Below are positions 26,001 through 35,582 of a stretch of DNA of 64,000 nucleotides, piece after piece. A model generated the notes under the pieces. That model worked only from the letters and a program-made list of their open reading frames with translations. It did not search any database and had not been told where the DNA came from. Source of the DNA: Parascedosporium putredinis (lineage: Eukaryota; Ascomycota; Sordariomycetes; Microascales; Microascaceae); assembly GCA_949357655.1 (NCBI GenBank), contig CASHTG010000005.1, forward strand, positions 1,054,001 to 1,118,000, written 5' to 3'. Position 1 is the first letter of the stretch; every line of letters starts with the position of its first letter. A program made the position numbers and the translations under genes.

Positions 26001-27792
26001 CATTCGAGAAACTAAGGGAGGACCTCGCCGACATACTTCCCACATACATGGTTCCGACTCTCTATCTCCCGATCCGCAAGATGCCCATGACAACCGCCGG
26101 CAAGTCGGATCGCCGTACTCTCTGGAACGCGCTGAAAGAGCTAGATAACCTTGCCGATTACCTTGGGGATAACAAGGCCAAGGTCCCTCCGTCTACCCCA
26201 CGGAGTGTCAACTCCAAGAGCTATGGGCCAAGGGCTTGCAGATGCCCGTTGATTCAATCGGAGCGAATCACGACTTCTTCAAGATTGGAGGAGACTCCAT
26301 TTCCGCCATGCGCATCGTATCAATGGCTAGGCGGAGTGGAACCCTTTCAATTTCTGTCGCTGATATGATACGCCATCCGGTCTTATCGAAACTGGCATTG
26401 GTTGTCGATCAGCGAGGCAACGACCAAGTTCATTCGATTGAGGAAAAGTATGAACCCTTCTCAGCATTTGAAAGCACCAAGACCACCATTGTCCACTCTC
26501 TGGAACCTCTTTTGGACACGTCCGGGACAATTATCGATGCAGCCCCGACAACTGATTTCCAAGCATTCTGTGTCAGGGCCACCCTGAGCAAGACGCGTGA
26601 TCTCCTCGCATACGTCAGTCTAGATGGTAGCGGCGCATGCGATATCTCGCGGTGGATCCAAGCCTGCCACAGGCTCATCGATAGCCACGAGATCCTACGT
26701 ACTGCCTATGTTTCCATGACAGGACGACTATTCCAAGTGGTACTCGACGAGTACCGGCCCAAGATTGAGCATTATGAGACCGCTGAGCCGGTTGACCAGT
26801 TTTCCGACGATTTGATCCGGCGGGATATGGACCGAGTTCCGACCCTTGGCCGTCCGTTTACGGAGTTTGCCATCATCACATCGACCACGAGTACGAAGCA
26901 CCGAGTTCTGTTTCGCGTCAGCCACGGCGAATATGACGGCATTGCACTCTCGTACATGATGTCCTCTTTGCAACAGATCTTCTCCCAGCCAAATAACCTC
27001 GAGCGTACCGCCTTCATCCCATACGTAGCCAGTCTTCTCAAGCAGCCCAGAGAACCTAGTCTGGGCTTTTGGCGCGATATCCTACAAGACTGCTCGATGC
27101 CCAAACTTGGCGGTAATCCTTCAGGGTGTCCGCCGGCCACCGCATCTTTAGTCGCACATTACATTCGCGACATCGAGATCCAAAACCCTTCCCAGCGGCA
27201 TCACGCTTTCCAACGTGATTCGAGTCGCATGGTCTCTTGCCGTAGCCAAGTCTACTAACAGCTGCGATATCCTCTTTGGGGAGGTAGTCTCCGGCCGCAC
27301 TGCAGACACACCTTTTCCGAGAAGGCGGTCGGATGCTGCGCCAACATCGTACCTGTCCGTGTTCGATGGGATGACTCCTGGACAGTCCGAAACCTCCTCC
27401 ACCACCTCCAAGAGCAACAGCTGAGTCGTATACCGCATGAGCACGTTGGCTTCCGGGAAATTTTGCGCGACTGTTCTGGTCTTCCCATGCCACCCTATTA
27501 CACCTCACGCATCAACCATGTCGACGCCCGGCCGCCACAGTCGCTCCGCCTCGGAGACGGCGAATATGACTTCTCCATCAGGTTTCCGGATGTGGCGGGG
27601 GATTCGAGCGATGTTTCCATCACGTCTTCGTCTGGACCCAGCCATGTTAAAATCGTCTTCTCATGTCTCCAATCAGTTGTCACCCCCATTGAGGCAACCG
27701 CATTGTTCACCCACACTGTTAATGCCGTTGAGAAAATCCTGGTCGGAAATCTCGATGGCTACATTGGATCTCTTCTTTCGTCTTTGGAATAA
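6560..27792 (+). CDS. multimodular non-ribosomal peptide synthetase, acyl-primed type
   Basis: This giant synthetase has about 7,000 residues. The domain order is T0-E(degenerate)-C1-A1-T1-C2-A2-T2a-T2b-C3-A3-T3-E3-C4-A4-T4-C5-A5-T5-Cterm. I chose ATG 6560 (MTTDEMLAIFSAVLG) because it has A at -3, lies at the edge of the first carrier domain, and joins GEDKVKM after one missing G in the run at 6601. One intron is clear, 9114-9173 (GTATGTG to TATAG), joining NPSE to YDLTLNI. The frame also breaks near 6603, 7019, 7637, 8572, 9742, 11900 (twice), 14325, 14835, 16645, 17765, 18135, 19450, 20770, 21310, 21880, 22390, 23555, 26200, 27200 and 27315. Homology continues across each break, so the ancestral gene was full length. 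With five A domains, an E domain after the third and a terminal C domain, the expected product is a cyclic acyl-pentapeptide (inference). The neighbouring ligase and acyltransferase are the likely suppliers of the acyl starter. Confidence 0.93.
8020..11240 (+). other. NRPS module 1 (C1-A1-T1)
   Basis: C1 starts at VYPCSAIQE and has the active-site variant PHALFDGAS. A1 has the P-loop YTSGSTGVPKGV, the NAYGPSE motif, LYRTGDLV and the closing Lys in ESAKLDR. T1 carries HLGGDSVAAM at about 11115. By position against the phenylalanine-activating reference, I read the ten specificity residues of A1 as D-I-Q-G-V-L-A-I-Q-K. The first Asp fits an alpha-amino acid. I do not assign a substrate. Confidence 0.82.
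11370..15150 (+). other. NRPS module 2 (C2-A2-T2a-T2b), tandem carriers
   Basis: C2 starts at VFPTSSIQSG and has VNHALVDASS, keeping the catalytic His and Asp but with Ala for the final Gly. A2 shows YTSGSTGMPKGV, NTYGPTE, FYRTGDMG and ISGKTDR, with specificity residues read as D-I-G-F-M-G-T-I-I-K. Two carrier domains follow. T2a (CGGDSLTAM, about 14474) and T2b (SGGDSLVAM, about 15019) both keep the modified Ser. Between them lies a remnant of an adenylation C-terminus (LPADMLPSL). Confidence 0.82.
14166..15150 (+). repeat. internal duplication: adenylation tail plus carrier domain
   Basis: The segment from SSELQDEFSEL to the end of T2a (about 14166-14610) is repeated about 550 bp downstream, from SPERQAEFSDL to the end of T2b (about 14720-15150). 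Matching landmarks are offset by 545-554 bp: the LQDxLPA tail and the GGDSL Ser. T2a and T2b are more alike than either is to other carriers in this protein; they share DRDNIG, DNFF and LSVSD. The linkers also match (VKKIAPQS against VKKPSPKS). This indicates a local tandem duplication. Confidence 0.75.
15240..19840 (+). other. NRPS module 3 (C3-A3-T3-E3), D-residue module
   Basis: C3 has the canonical IHHSTYDGFS. A3 has YTSGTTGKPKGV, NGYGPTE, LYRTGD and TSNKLDRK, with specificity residues read as D-T-Y-L-V-A-G-I-L-K. T3 has IGGDSITAM at about 18320. The E domain is intact by motif: HHLVIDLVSWRIIL, NEGHGRE and ATVGWFT. The residue added by this module should therefore be epimerised to the D form before transfer to C4. 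Confidence 0.85.
19880..23115 (+). other. NRPS module 4 (C4-A4-T4)
   Basis: C4 follows an E domain and should accept a D-configured donor. It starts at IWPCSPIQQG and has FSHAISDASS, again Ala for the last Gly of the motif. A4 has YTSGSTGQPKGA, NVYGPCE and TSNKVDR. Its YRTGD motif falls at the frame break near 22390. Specificity residues are read as D-I-L-I-G-A-V-V-F-K. T4 has SGGDSVVAM at about 22985. Confidence 0.8.
23200..27792 (+). other. NRPS module 5 and terminal C domain (C5-A5-T5-Cterm)
   Basis: C5 has the canonical AHHATYDGWS. A5 has FTSGSTGKPKGV, IMYGPAE, FYCTGDLV and TAGKSDRR, with specificity residues read as D-M-I-W-G-G-M-I-L-K. T5 has IGGDSISAM at about 26298. The last domain is C-like with SHGEYDGIA and ends the protein. 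No thioesterase or reductase domain follows. In fungal NRPSs such a terminal C domain usually releases the product by cyclisation. Confidence 0.83.
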
Positions 27793-28735
27793 GGTAGCCC
27801 CCTTGATGTAGGTTTTTTTTCGCCTTTTCTTTTCCGGAAATATGACAGGGCTTTAAGGTTACGAGGTTAAATGATTCAATCCAAAATGTCATCATTAACG
27901 CCAGTACATGGCTGTCGTTTTATTCAATTGTTTTTTTTCCTGCTTGATACGGTACATGTATAGTTATTTTAAACCCATATCTGCATCATAATATTATGCT
28001 TATCCGTGTCCTGTTTATTGTAAGGATATGTTAGTTTACGTTCCTCCATCGTAACAGTCAATCAATTTTTTCCCCGTTCAAATAAAAAGTTCCAGGCACC
28101 TAGTTGCATCACCTTGCGTTGGTTGATGGAGGCAAATGGGTGGTCAAGAGACGCGTCACTCGGTACGCAATGCGAAATCCTGGCGGCTCGGGCTCAGCGA
28201 ACCGATCTACCGTGGGGACCTACACGACGAATGCTGGTACTCCCTGCGCGTTCTCACCGTGCTGGTGCTGCGCTTACTGCAAGGGGTACATGCGGCCAGG
28301 TTTCGTATGCAATGCGAATAAGCAGATACGAATATTCACAAATACGGCAATGAACGGGCTCCCTCGCTCTGCTCGAGTGTCATGCTGTTCCACTGTTCCA
28401 TTGGAATAAATGAGTGGCTGTGATGCGTAAGCACAGTTCGACCGAACAAACTTGGCATCGTTTGCGCATGCTTCTACAGAGGTCAGTCACGCACGGTTAT
28501 AATCATACATCTCACTTTGCTTCTGCCTCTGCCTCTGCCTGTTGGTCCCGCACTTCGAACATAAGATCTTGTTGATGTCTTCGATTGTCCCCGCCCCCAC
28601 ACGATAAGCTTAAGCGCAAGTCGAACAAAACCGCTAAACTTTCTTTGACGCCCGGCCTGGACAAGGTAATTCGTCTTTGCATTTCCGCCCGGGCTATTTT
28701 CAACCACTTTAATAACCTGGGCAGCCGTTTCAATC
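27793..28735. other. intergenic, no gene seen
   Basis: This is the NRPS 3' flank, with AT-rich stretches, followed by the promoter side of the ankyrin gene. Short frames at 28104-28409 and 28483-28818 have no recognisable content. A small CTCTGC-type repeat lies near 28520-28540. Confidence 0.5.
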
Positions 28736-30882
28736 ATGGCTCTCTCCTCAGCTACCGAGCTCTTGCCGGTGTGCTCCAGCCTCGCAGCCCGCGCGACGTC
28801 GGGTGCGAGAGAGATCAATGGGGTATTAACCGATCACAGCGACCAAAGCGAAGCCGTCGAGTTTCAGAAATTGCAAGTGTTGTCGACAAAATTACAGAAA
28901 CTAGCCGTGGACGCTCACGCTTTTGGGGGCAAGGTGCGGTCCGCTCAAGTGGTCTCTCTGGATCTCCAGACAGCATTGTCGGCGCATCTACCTGAGATTG
29001 ATGCTTCCTCTGCTATCCTAGCAAAGCAGGTAATGAGAGTGGGGAGATATACCCCGCGAGAGGCCATCAATCTCGCTACTCTTCTTCAATACGAGGTCTT
29101 CTTGGACGTCAGCACGAGCTTCCTTACACTTATGATTCACTTACTTTCAAGGTATGACGATAGAATAGCAGGGCACGTTCAAATTTCACTATGTTGAGTC
29201 CTAATCCCCTCATTCCTTGTAGAAGCTCCAAGGCAGATCAGGACCGAAGCCTAAGCCACGAAGATACCAAGCTGCTTCTCATAAGAACCGCCACGGCATG
29301 CCATGATATCGCACGATCAAACGGCATACTGCGGGTAGATCAGCCAGTCCATACCTTGCAAGACGCATCGGGTTCTATGCCTCCTGCCTACGAGGAGCTA
29401 CCTCCTCCATTCGAAAACTCGCCTACCTATGTGGAGAGCTCCCCTAGCGAAGCGCCACCAGAGGCTGCACCTGGATTTCGCGACAGCGATAGCCACACGC
29501 CCTACACCGGCAAGGGGAAAGCCAAGGAATCGAGCTCGGGAGGGTTTCTAAGCGCTTTCAAGGCCGTCACAGCAGCGTTGCGGACGAAACCAGAACTGTT
29601 GGTCGTACCGCTCTGCCAAGCCTCTGCGAACGGCAACGTGCCCCAGGTGAAGGCGCTACTCAACCAAGGAGCGAATATCAACGGCCGCAACGAGGAAGGC
29701 CAAACACCCTTGATCTGTACCATTCTCTCAGGCCAGCTCGACGTCTTGAGGTTCCTTTTGAGCGCTGGCGCTGATCACGGCATCTGCGATTCGGGACGCA
29801 AGGGTAAGACGCCACTACTACATGCTATCGAGGCTCAGAACCGAGACGCAGCGGAGCTTCTCCTCACACACGGCGTCGACCCCAACCAGGCCGACGATTG
29901 GGGACAGCTGTACTTTGCCTCCTTGGTCCGGGGCGACACGGCGCCGTCGTGGATCGAGCTGCTTCTTTCGTTTGGAGCTGATCCGAATGGCAAGGATATG
30001 CACGGACGACCTCTCGTGATCCTCGCATTGCAAAAACGCGCGAAACAGCCCGACTGCGAGGAAGTCGTCAAATTACTACTACGCCATGGCGCGAAGCCCG
30101 GCTCAAAAGGCCCTGACGGCACGCCTCTCATCCACATTGCCCTGCAGCAGAAGCGCGAGCGACTCGTGTACCGACTCTTAGAGATAGGTGCCAATCCCAA
30201 CGCCAAGGACGTCTCCGGAATCTCGCTCCTGGCCGTCGCACTCAAGAAAAACGACCGCGCCCTCGCCAAGGCTCTTCTCGAGCGCGGGGCCGATCCCAAC
30301 GCTGCCGACATTTACGGGTCGTACCCAATCATCAACGTTTTGTGCGAGAAGCGCCTCGCGCCAGCGGACCGCGATGCGCTCGCCAGAATCCTACTCGAGC
30401 ACGGCGCGCGTGCCGACAGGAAAGACCACTGGGGCGTGACGGCCGTAGAGCATACCGTAGTTCCTATTCTAGAAGGCATAGCACTGCCTCCCTCCAACAG
30501 CGAAAATATCAGCATCGTGGAGCTGATATTAAGGAATGGTGGTGACGCAAACCAGTCCTTGTCCAAGGTGGCGGGCGAGCCCACTCTGCTCACCCATGCT
30601 CTCGACCGATCCGGTTGGGCTATCGCCGCTGCGGCGCTCCGGTATGGCGCAAACCCAAATCTGATGGATAAGGAGGGCCGAACGCCATTGCTCCTGTCTG
30701 TGAGAAAGGGCTCCGTGGAGGCGGTGGGGCTATTGATCCAGCACGGGGCAATGGTGAACTACCCTAGGCAGTCGTTGCCTCTTGATGTGGCCTTGTCGCA
30801 AGGGGATACGGAGATTGTCAGCTTGCTCAGGTCACAGGGAGCGGTTTCGGCCGCCAAACTACCAGACTCTACGGTGCACTAA
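28736..30882 (+). CDS. ankyrin-repeat protein
   Basis: This protein of about 691 residues has one intron, 29152-29222 (GTATGA to TTGTAG), joining LLSR to SSKAD. It is one of the few long genes here with no frame break. The first 170 residues are helical and resemble the N-terminal region of fungal ankyrin proteins. A Pro-rich linker carries a PPxY motif (PPAYEELPPPF), a typical WW-domain ligand. From about residue 280 on there are roughly ten ankyrin repeats with consensus pieces such as GQTPLICTI, LLLTHGVDPNQAD, LLLRHGAKPGSKG and LLIQHGAMVNY. The role should be protein-protein binding; the partner is unknown. There is no sign that it belongs to the NRPS cluster. It lies about 0.9 kb downstream and may mark the cluster edge. 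Confidence 0.85.
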
Positions 30883-32264
30883 ACTAAATGACCGGTGGCC
30901 AGCGGGATATCTAGTATAGCCTTTTAACGATACCCTATTTTTTTTTCAGTTGCGTATTGACTCTACCCGGTCTGTGATGTCAATAGTTCATCAAGTCTTT
31001 TTCGTCTCTGGCAGGCGTTGCTGATTTGATCCCCGATTGTCAATGCCATGCCAGAATGGTCGATGGAGATCTTGGGATGGGCATAAGCAAAAAGTCGCAC
31101 GAATATAAAAATAGGCCCCGCGGAATAATAGAACTAAATCGAGAGGCAGGTCAAGCGTCATCTACTTGAACGCTAGGACAATTGACCCTCTAGCTCTAAA
31201 TTACTCCCTTCCGCTTGGTATGGTACTCGCTACACCGCGTCTGCATCCACAAGCGATAAACGAGAGGGAATTTCCTTGAACAAGAGGGAAACTTGAGTTG
31301 CGGATCACAGTGCGAGCTGCGTCATGTCGCCAGGCCAGCGCATCACTCCTCTCCACCTTTGGAATAAATGCTGCCGTGCGCTGAGAATAGAATCGGAGGA
31401 AATTGGGCCGCGCCTGACATGACAAGCGTCTTCCGCGCCTATTCCGATCTTTTCTTTTTGCTTTCGCCCCACCATTCGACTGTGTTTCTATATCCATTGT
31501 AGCTTTGAAAGGGTTACTTATGTACAGTAGCCCCACATACAGCCACACAAATGGCGGCGACTGTCTCGCCTATCATACCAGCGAAAGACGTCTCTGTCGC
31601 ATCTCGGGTGCCCCATTATGACCCTGTGCGAGGTGATGCGGGAGCTGTCGTTTTGCGACGCTACCAGTGTTGTTCCGCCTCCTCTTCTGCTGCCTTTCTT
31701 TATTTTAAGCTTTAGTCCGCTTTTCTTTCGTCTCCCAATTTTGGCAACGAGCCCGGGCGGAGAGCGCGTCAGCAATATGTGCGCGGAACAACCTCACATT
31801 GACCGTTTAAAGGGAGCTGGACCGCCCTTGGGTGATTGGAGCGCGGTAAGATGGAGCAATGCGAAGAAATCGAATGCGACTCTGATCCTGCAAGCAATGT
31901 CATCGCGTTTGAGCGGTGGCTTTGAGACGATGATTCACACGCGCGCATCGGGGGCATGGTAGATGTCAGCATGCCGACGACTGCGTACATCACAGCTTCA
32001 GCTACGAGTTGGAAATGAACCTCTGCGAGGAAACTTTTGGATGCTTATGCTTACAGAATGTCAATTGATCCGAGGATAGCATGACAAAAACCGCGGTGGG
32101 ACTTAGATATTGAAGTATATAACCATGAGATGAGCGAGCACAACAACTCGATTCTAAATTAACATCCTCATCACCTCTTCCAATTACAACCAACTACTCC
32201 ATCTATCTGCCCTTCACTACAGCTTCTCTAAACTTCCATCTCTTTCTTTCATCCAACCTTGAAA
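30883..32264. other. intergenic, includes promoter of secreted precursor
   Basis: No gene is supported here; frames at 31201-31962 look random. The right end holds a TATA box (TATATAA, 32116-32122) about 143 bp before the ATG of the next gene, then a CT-rich leader, as expected for a highly expressed fungal gene. Confidence 0.5.
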
Positions 32265-32615
32265 ATGCAGCTCTCTTTCATCTCCGCCACCCTCCTCCTC
32301 GCGACCGCGGCCGTCGCCTCCACCAAGAGCCCCCGCGCCGCCGATATCACGGACCTCGACAACCTCGACAACCTCGACATCAGCCCGGAGAACCGTGATT
32401 TCCTCGCGGAAGTCGGCGACCTCAGCCCTGAAGATGCCGAGGCCTTCGCCACCGCCCTCCACTTCCTAGCCAGCGACGACGATGACGCCGATGACGAGGC
32501 CGCGAGCGGTCCCACTCGCCGCGGTGTGGAGCGCCGTTGGGGCGCCACCTTTAACTTCTTCGTCAGGCTTGGCAAGAAGCTCCAGGGCAAGTCTCGAGCC
32601 GTAGACACGCATTAA
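32265..32615 (+). CDS. small secreted precursor with dibasic-released cationic peptide
   Basis: This frame of 116 residues is unbroken and has no intron. I recognise no family. Residues 1-18 (MQLSFISATLLLATAAVA) are a clear signal peptide. Residues 19-83 are strongly acidic, with a LDNLDNLD mini-repeat and an Asp run (DDDDADDE). Then come dibasic RR sites at 85-86 and 90-91, suited to a Kex2-type protease. The last 25 residues are basic and amphipathic (WGATFNFFVRLGKKLQGK, then a short tail). An acidic pro-region that masks a cationic C-terminal peptide is the usual layout of secreted antimicrobial or signalling peptides. There is one core copy, unlike multi-copy pheromone precursors. A TATA box and CT-rich leader precede it. 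Function is inferred from layout only. Confidence 0.6.
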   Translation: MQLSFISATLLLATAAVASTKSPRAADITDLDNLDNLDISPENRDFLAEVGDLSPEDAEAFATALHFLASDDDDADDEAASGPTRRGVERRWGATFNFFVRLGKKLQGKSRAVDTH

Positions 32616-33505
32616 TCCCGCTGCCTTGCTAACTTTTCTTCAGGACACTAAAATCGATGCGTCTGTGAGCACACTTTCTCATTCAGTACAGGACAAGGTT
32701 CGGGTTTCGTGACTTGGCACAACTGGTTGGTTTTCCTTTGGTGTCTTGGTTCTTTCCATGGGCGGGTTCACTAGTTTTAAGTTGTTTATCGGGCTCTTGG
32801 CGGAGAAAGAGGGTGTTGGGTACAAACGTTTTCCTTTTTTTGCGCACCAAATTTTGAGTACATTCAATCTATCGGCGATTTTCCCCTTGCGTCTTCCGAT
32901 TCAGCGGCCCCACTCTCGCGCAATTATCCTCGTGGACCTTGTTTGATTGGCTCAACCCGGGCCTCGCATTTCTCGCACCGCTCAATCGGGTCTAGCTGCC
33001 CCATAGTCGGCGGGTCGGAGCCGATCGCCGAGAAACCAAGCCCTTCCTGACAAAAGTTATCGCGGCGTATGTATATAAAACCTTTGCGTCGTCCACCGAC
33101 CGAGAGAGAACGTAAAGGCGCCTATTCTTGTTATCCACGCTGTTGCCTCTTTCTATACCCTGGTACCAGCAATTTCCGACGTTCTCATCCACAACTTTAT
33201 CCACGGAACTCCGCAGATCAACGTATCGAAAGATATCCCTCCGGCGCAGTTCCGCCCGCTATCAGGCAAGGCACTCATTTGGCCTCATAGAGAAAGTAAG
33301 TTGTATACCGCCGCTAGTCTTGTCTTCAGGGGTAGTGACTGGCCCCTATCTTGCATAATCCTGCACGCATATAAAGTGAACGGAGCGCGGCATTTCAACA
33401 TAGCAACGATATATGTTTTGGCCGGCGTCGTTGTCTCGTGCTAACAAATTCTTAGGTCAGTCCACGACTCCCGCAACGTACCATTCCTCAACCTTCAATA
33501 CCATC
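32616..33505. other. intergenic with TATA box for the dehydrogenase
   Basis: No gene is supported. A TATAAAG lies at 33370-33376, about 136 bp upstream of the ATG at 33506. The frame that extends upstream of that ATG (from 33413) is more likely leader than protein. Confidence 0.45.
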
Positions 33506-34563
33506 ATGTCTGCCGCCGACTTCTTTCGGTTCTTGCATGCCCAGCTCATCGCCAAGATCCCCTCCCCCACCACCTCCTTTGCCGGAAAAACCGTCATCGT
33601 AAGCGGCAGCAGTTCCGGCTTAGGCAAGGAAGCCGCTCTCCACTTCGCCCGCCTCGGTGTCTCCACCCTCATCCTCGCCGTGCGCAACCTGCCCAAGGGC
33701 GCTGCCGTCAAAGCCGAGATCGAGTCTTCGACCGGCTGCGGGCCAGATGTGGTGCGCGTTTGGGAGCTCGAGATGGAGAGCTACGACAGCGTGAAGAGGT
33801 TTGCTCAAAGGTGGATGCCGAGTTGGAGCGCGTTGACGTGGTAGTTGCCAACGCCGGCATCATGTCTCCGCAATATGTCCTCACCGAGGAGGATGACAAG
33901 ACCATCACCGTCAACGTCGTCTCAACATTCTTACTCCTAGGGCTGCTGTTGCCCACGTTGAAGAGGATGGCGCACGAGCATAGCATTGTACCAACATTTA
34001 CCATTGTTACCTCGGAAGGCCACCGAACGGTCAAATTTGACATCGCCTCGGCGCCCGAGGGCCAAATATTTTCCAAATTGAACGACAGGGGAAAAGGGGA
34101 CTGGGATGGCCAGGACCAGTATAGCGCCTCCAAACTTATCCAAATCATGAGCGTCCGTGAGCTGACCCAGAGCCACTCGGATTCCACATTCCCGGTAACC
34201 ATCAACACTGTAAACCCAGGACTCTGCCACTCGTGCGTATATCACCTACCTTTACCTCAATCGCGTGGCGCTAAACTAATGACCAATCTCAGAGATCTTA
34301 CTGGAAGCGTGGATGCGTTGGCCCTGAGGGCAATGTTGGCCGTGCTCGCCAGGAGCGCGGAAGAAGGAAGTCGCACTCTGGTTCACGCTGGCGCACAGGG
34401 ACAAGAAACCCACGGAAAGTACCTGAGCGAGTGTGTGGTTACCAAGCCATCCTCATTCCTTGACACTGAGCGGGGAGTGGAGACACAGAAGCGTGTATGG
34501 GTAGAACTACAACAAAAACTTGAGGCGATTCAGCGAGGTATCACGAGTAACTTTCAGCCATAA
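33506..34563 (+). CDS. short-chain dehydrogenase/reductase (first copy)
   Basis: This NAD(P)-dependent short-chain dehydrogenase has a cofactor motif SGSSSGLG in place of TGxxxGxG, a NAG stretch (VVVANAGIM), a catalytic Ser in IVTSEGH and the YxxxK pair in QYSASKL. The start is ATG 33506 (MSAADFFRFL). The frame breaks near 33807, where one A seems missing (FAQ to KVDAELERVD). An intron at 34233-34292 joins CHS to DLTGSVDAL. With both repaired in reading, it is about 330 residues, normal for the retinol-dehydrogenase-like fungal group. A related copy lies at 49884-50943. The substrate is unknown. Its 3' end converges on a DJ-1-like gene about 260 bp away. Confidence 0.85.
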
Positions 34564-34823
34564 TTTCGTGGGCCCTGGAGACTAGAAGACAAAGCTATGC
34601 AAATAGGAAAATTCAACTTGCGGAATAGACGCAGTATTTGACGTGAATGACGTGCAATACAGCGTAGAATTGCTTATTGGTGCCAACCCTTGAATTCGCA
34701 TATCCAACTCTAAAGCAACTTATTACTGTGGCATGTCGTCCCAGCACGCATGCGCGATGCATCTTTATCTAAATCCATTTGATATTTCTTCGCGTATTAT
34801 TGCCTCGAACCAAAGCCGGGACG

Positions 34824-35582
34824 TTACACTAAACCTAGGAGCTCGGCAAACGGATCATCATCCTGCTCCAGCTTGTTCCACTCGAGGTAAATCCGGACAC
34901 GCTCGCTTTCATTCTTCCCAAACAAGTGCTCAAGCCAACCCAGCGTCATATCAGTCCCCGCGCTGACACCGGAGCTAGTCCAAAGGTTCCCATCCACGAC
35001 CCATCGCGCCTTGGCGATCCAGTTGATATCTGTGGCGTTCTCCACCGACTGAACCCATTCGAACGCGGCCTTATTCGTGGTGGCGTTGCGGCCCGCCATA
35101 GCGCCGGTGCGCGCCAGGAGAGAGGCCCCCGTGCACACCGTCATGATGTAGGAGAGGTCCGGATTCTCCATTTGGGCGTGGAGGTAGTCGACGTGGGGCT
35201 GGGTGAGCTCCATGTCAAAGGTGCCGTGGCCGCCGGGGACGATAATGACGTCGACTTCGGGAGGGTCGTCGAAAGTGTGTGTGGGAATAACATACTGCGT
35301 GAAGTAGGGGATTCAAGATCCGGTTCACCCCGGTAGAAGCCGTCGATAATTTTGCGGTCGATGCTGATGGGCTCGAGGTCGGTGGAGATAAGGGCGAGCG
35401 TCATGGGGTGCTCGAACGAGGCCATGTTAAGGGCACCGAGGGGTCCGAAGACGTCCAGGGCCGCAAAGGCCGGGAAAAGCACAAAGGCGATTCGGAGCGG
35501 GGCTGCGGGGTGGGGCTCGTTAGTCCGGCATGAGGACCCCGGATATCGGATGTGGTGTGGGCCTACCTGTACCGTTGGTCAT
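34824..35582 (-). CDS. DJ-1/PfpI family protein
   Basis: This class I glutamine-amidotransferase-like protein has the nucleophile Cys in TVCTGASLLA and a VIIVPGGHGTFD turn. The start ATG at 35582 encodes only MTNGTA before an intron (35503-35566, GTAGGC to CGCAG) that joins it to PLRIAFVLFPAFAALDVFGP. One frame break near 35310 separates GEPDL from YVIPTHTFDDPPEVD. The length is about 230 residues, as in other fungal members. Relatives include isocyanide-hydratase-like and chaperone or deglycase-like proteins. The exact activity cannot be told from the sequence. Confidence 0.8.

Noticed and set aside
6560..27792. NRPS as a ferrichrome-type siderophore synthetase
   Set aside because: There are five full A domains and an active E domain, no terminal T-C-T-C repeat, and no ornithine N-hydroxylase gene in the window.
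6560..27792. Reading the NRPS as a set of many separate genes, or as a confirmed pseudogene
   Set aside because: Domains continue across every break, and neighbours of ordinary function show the same breaks, so indel errors explain it better.
28104..28409. Overlapping short frames downstream of the NRPS
   Set aside because: No domain, signal peptide or splice pattern; composition looks random.
32265..32615. Secreted precursor as a mating pheromone or multi-copy Kex2-released RiPP precursor
   Set aside because: There is a single core region with no repeated cores and no C-terminal prenylation box.
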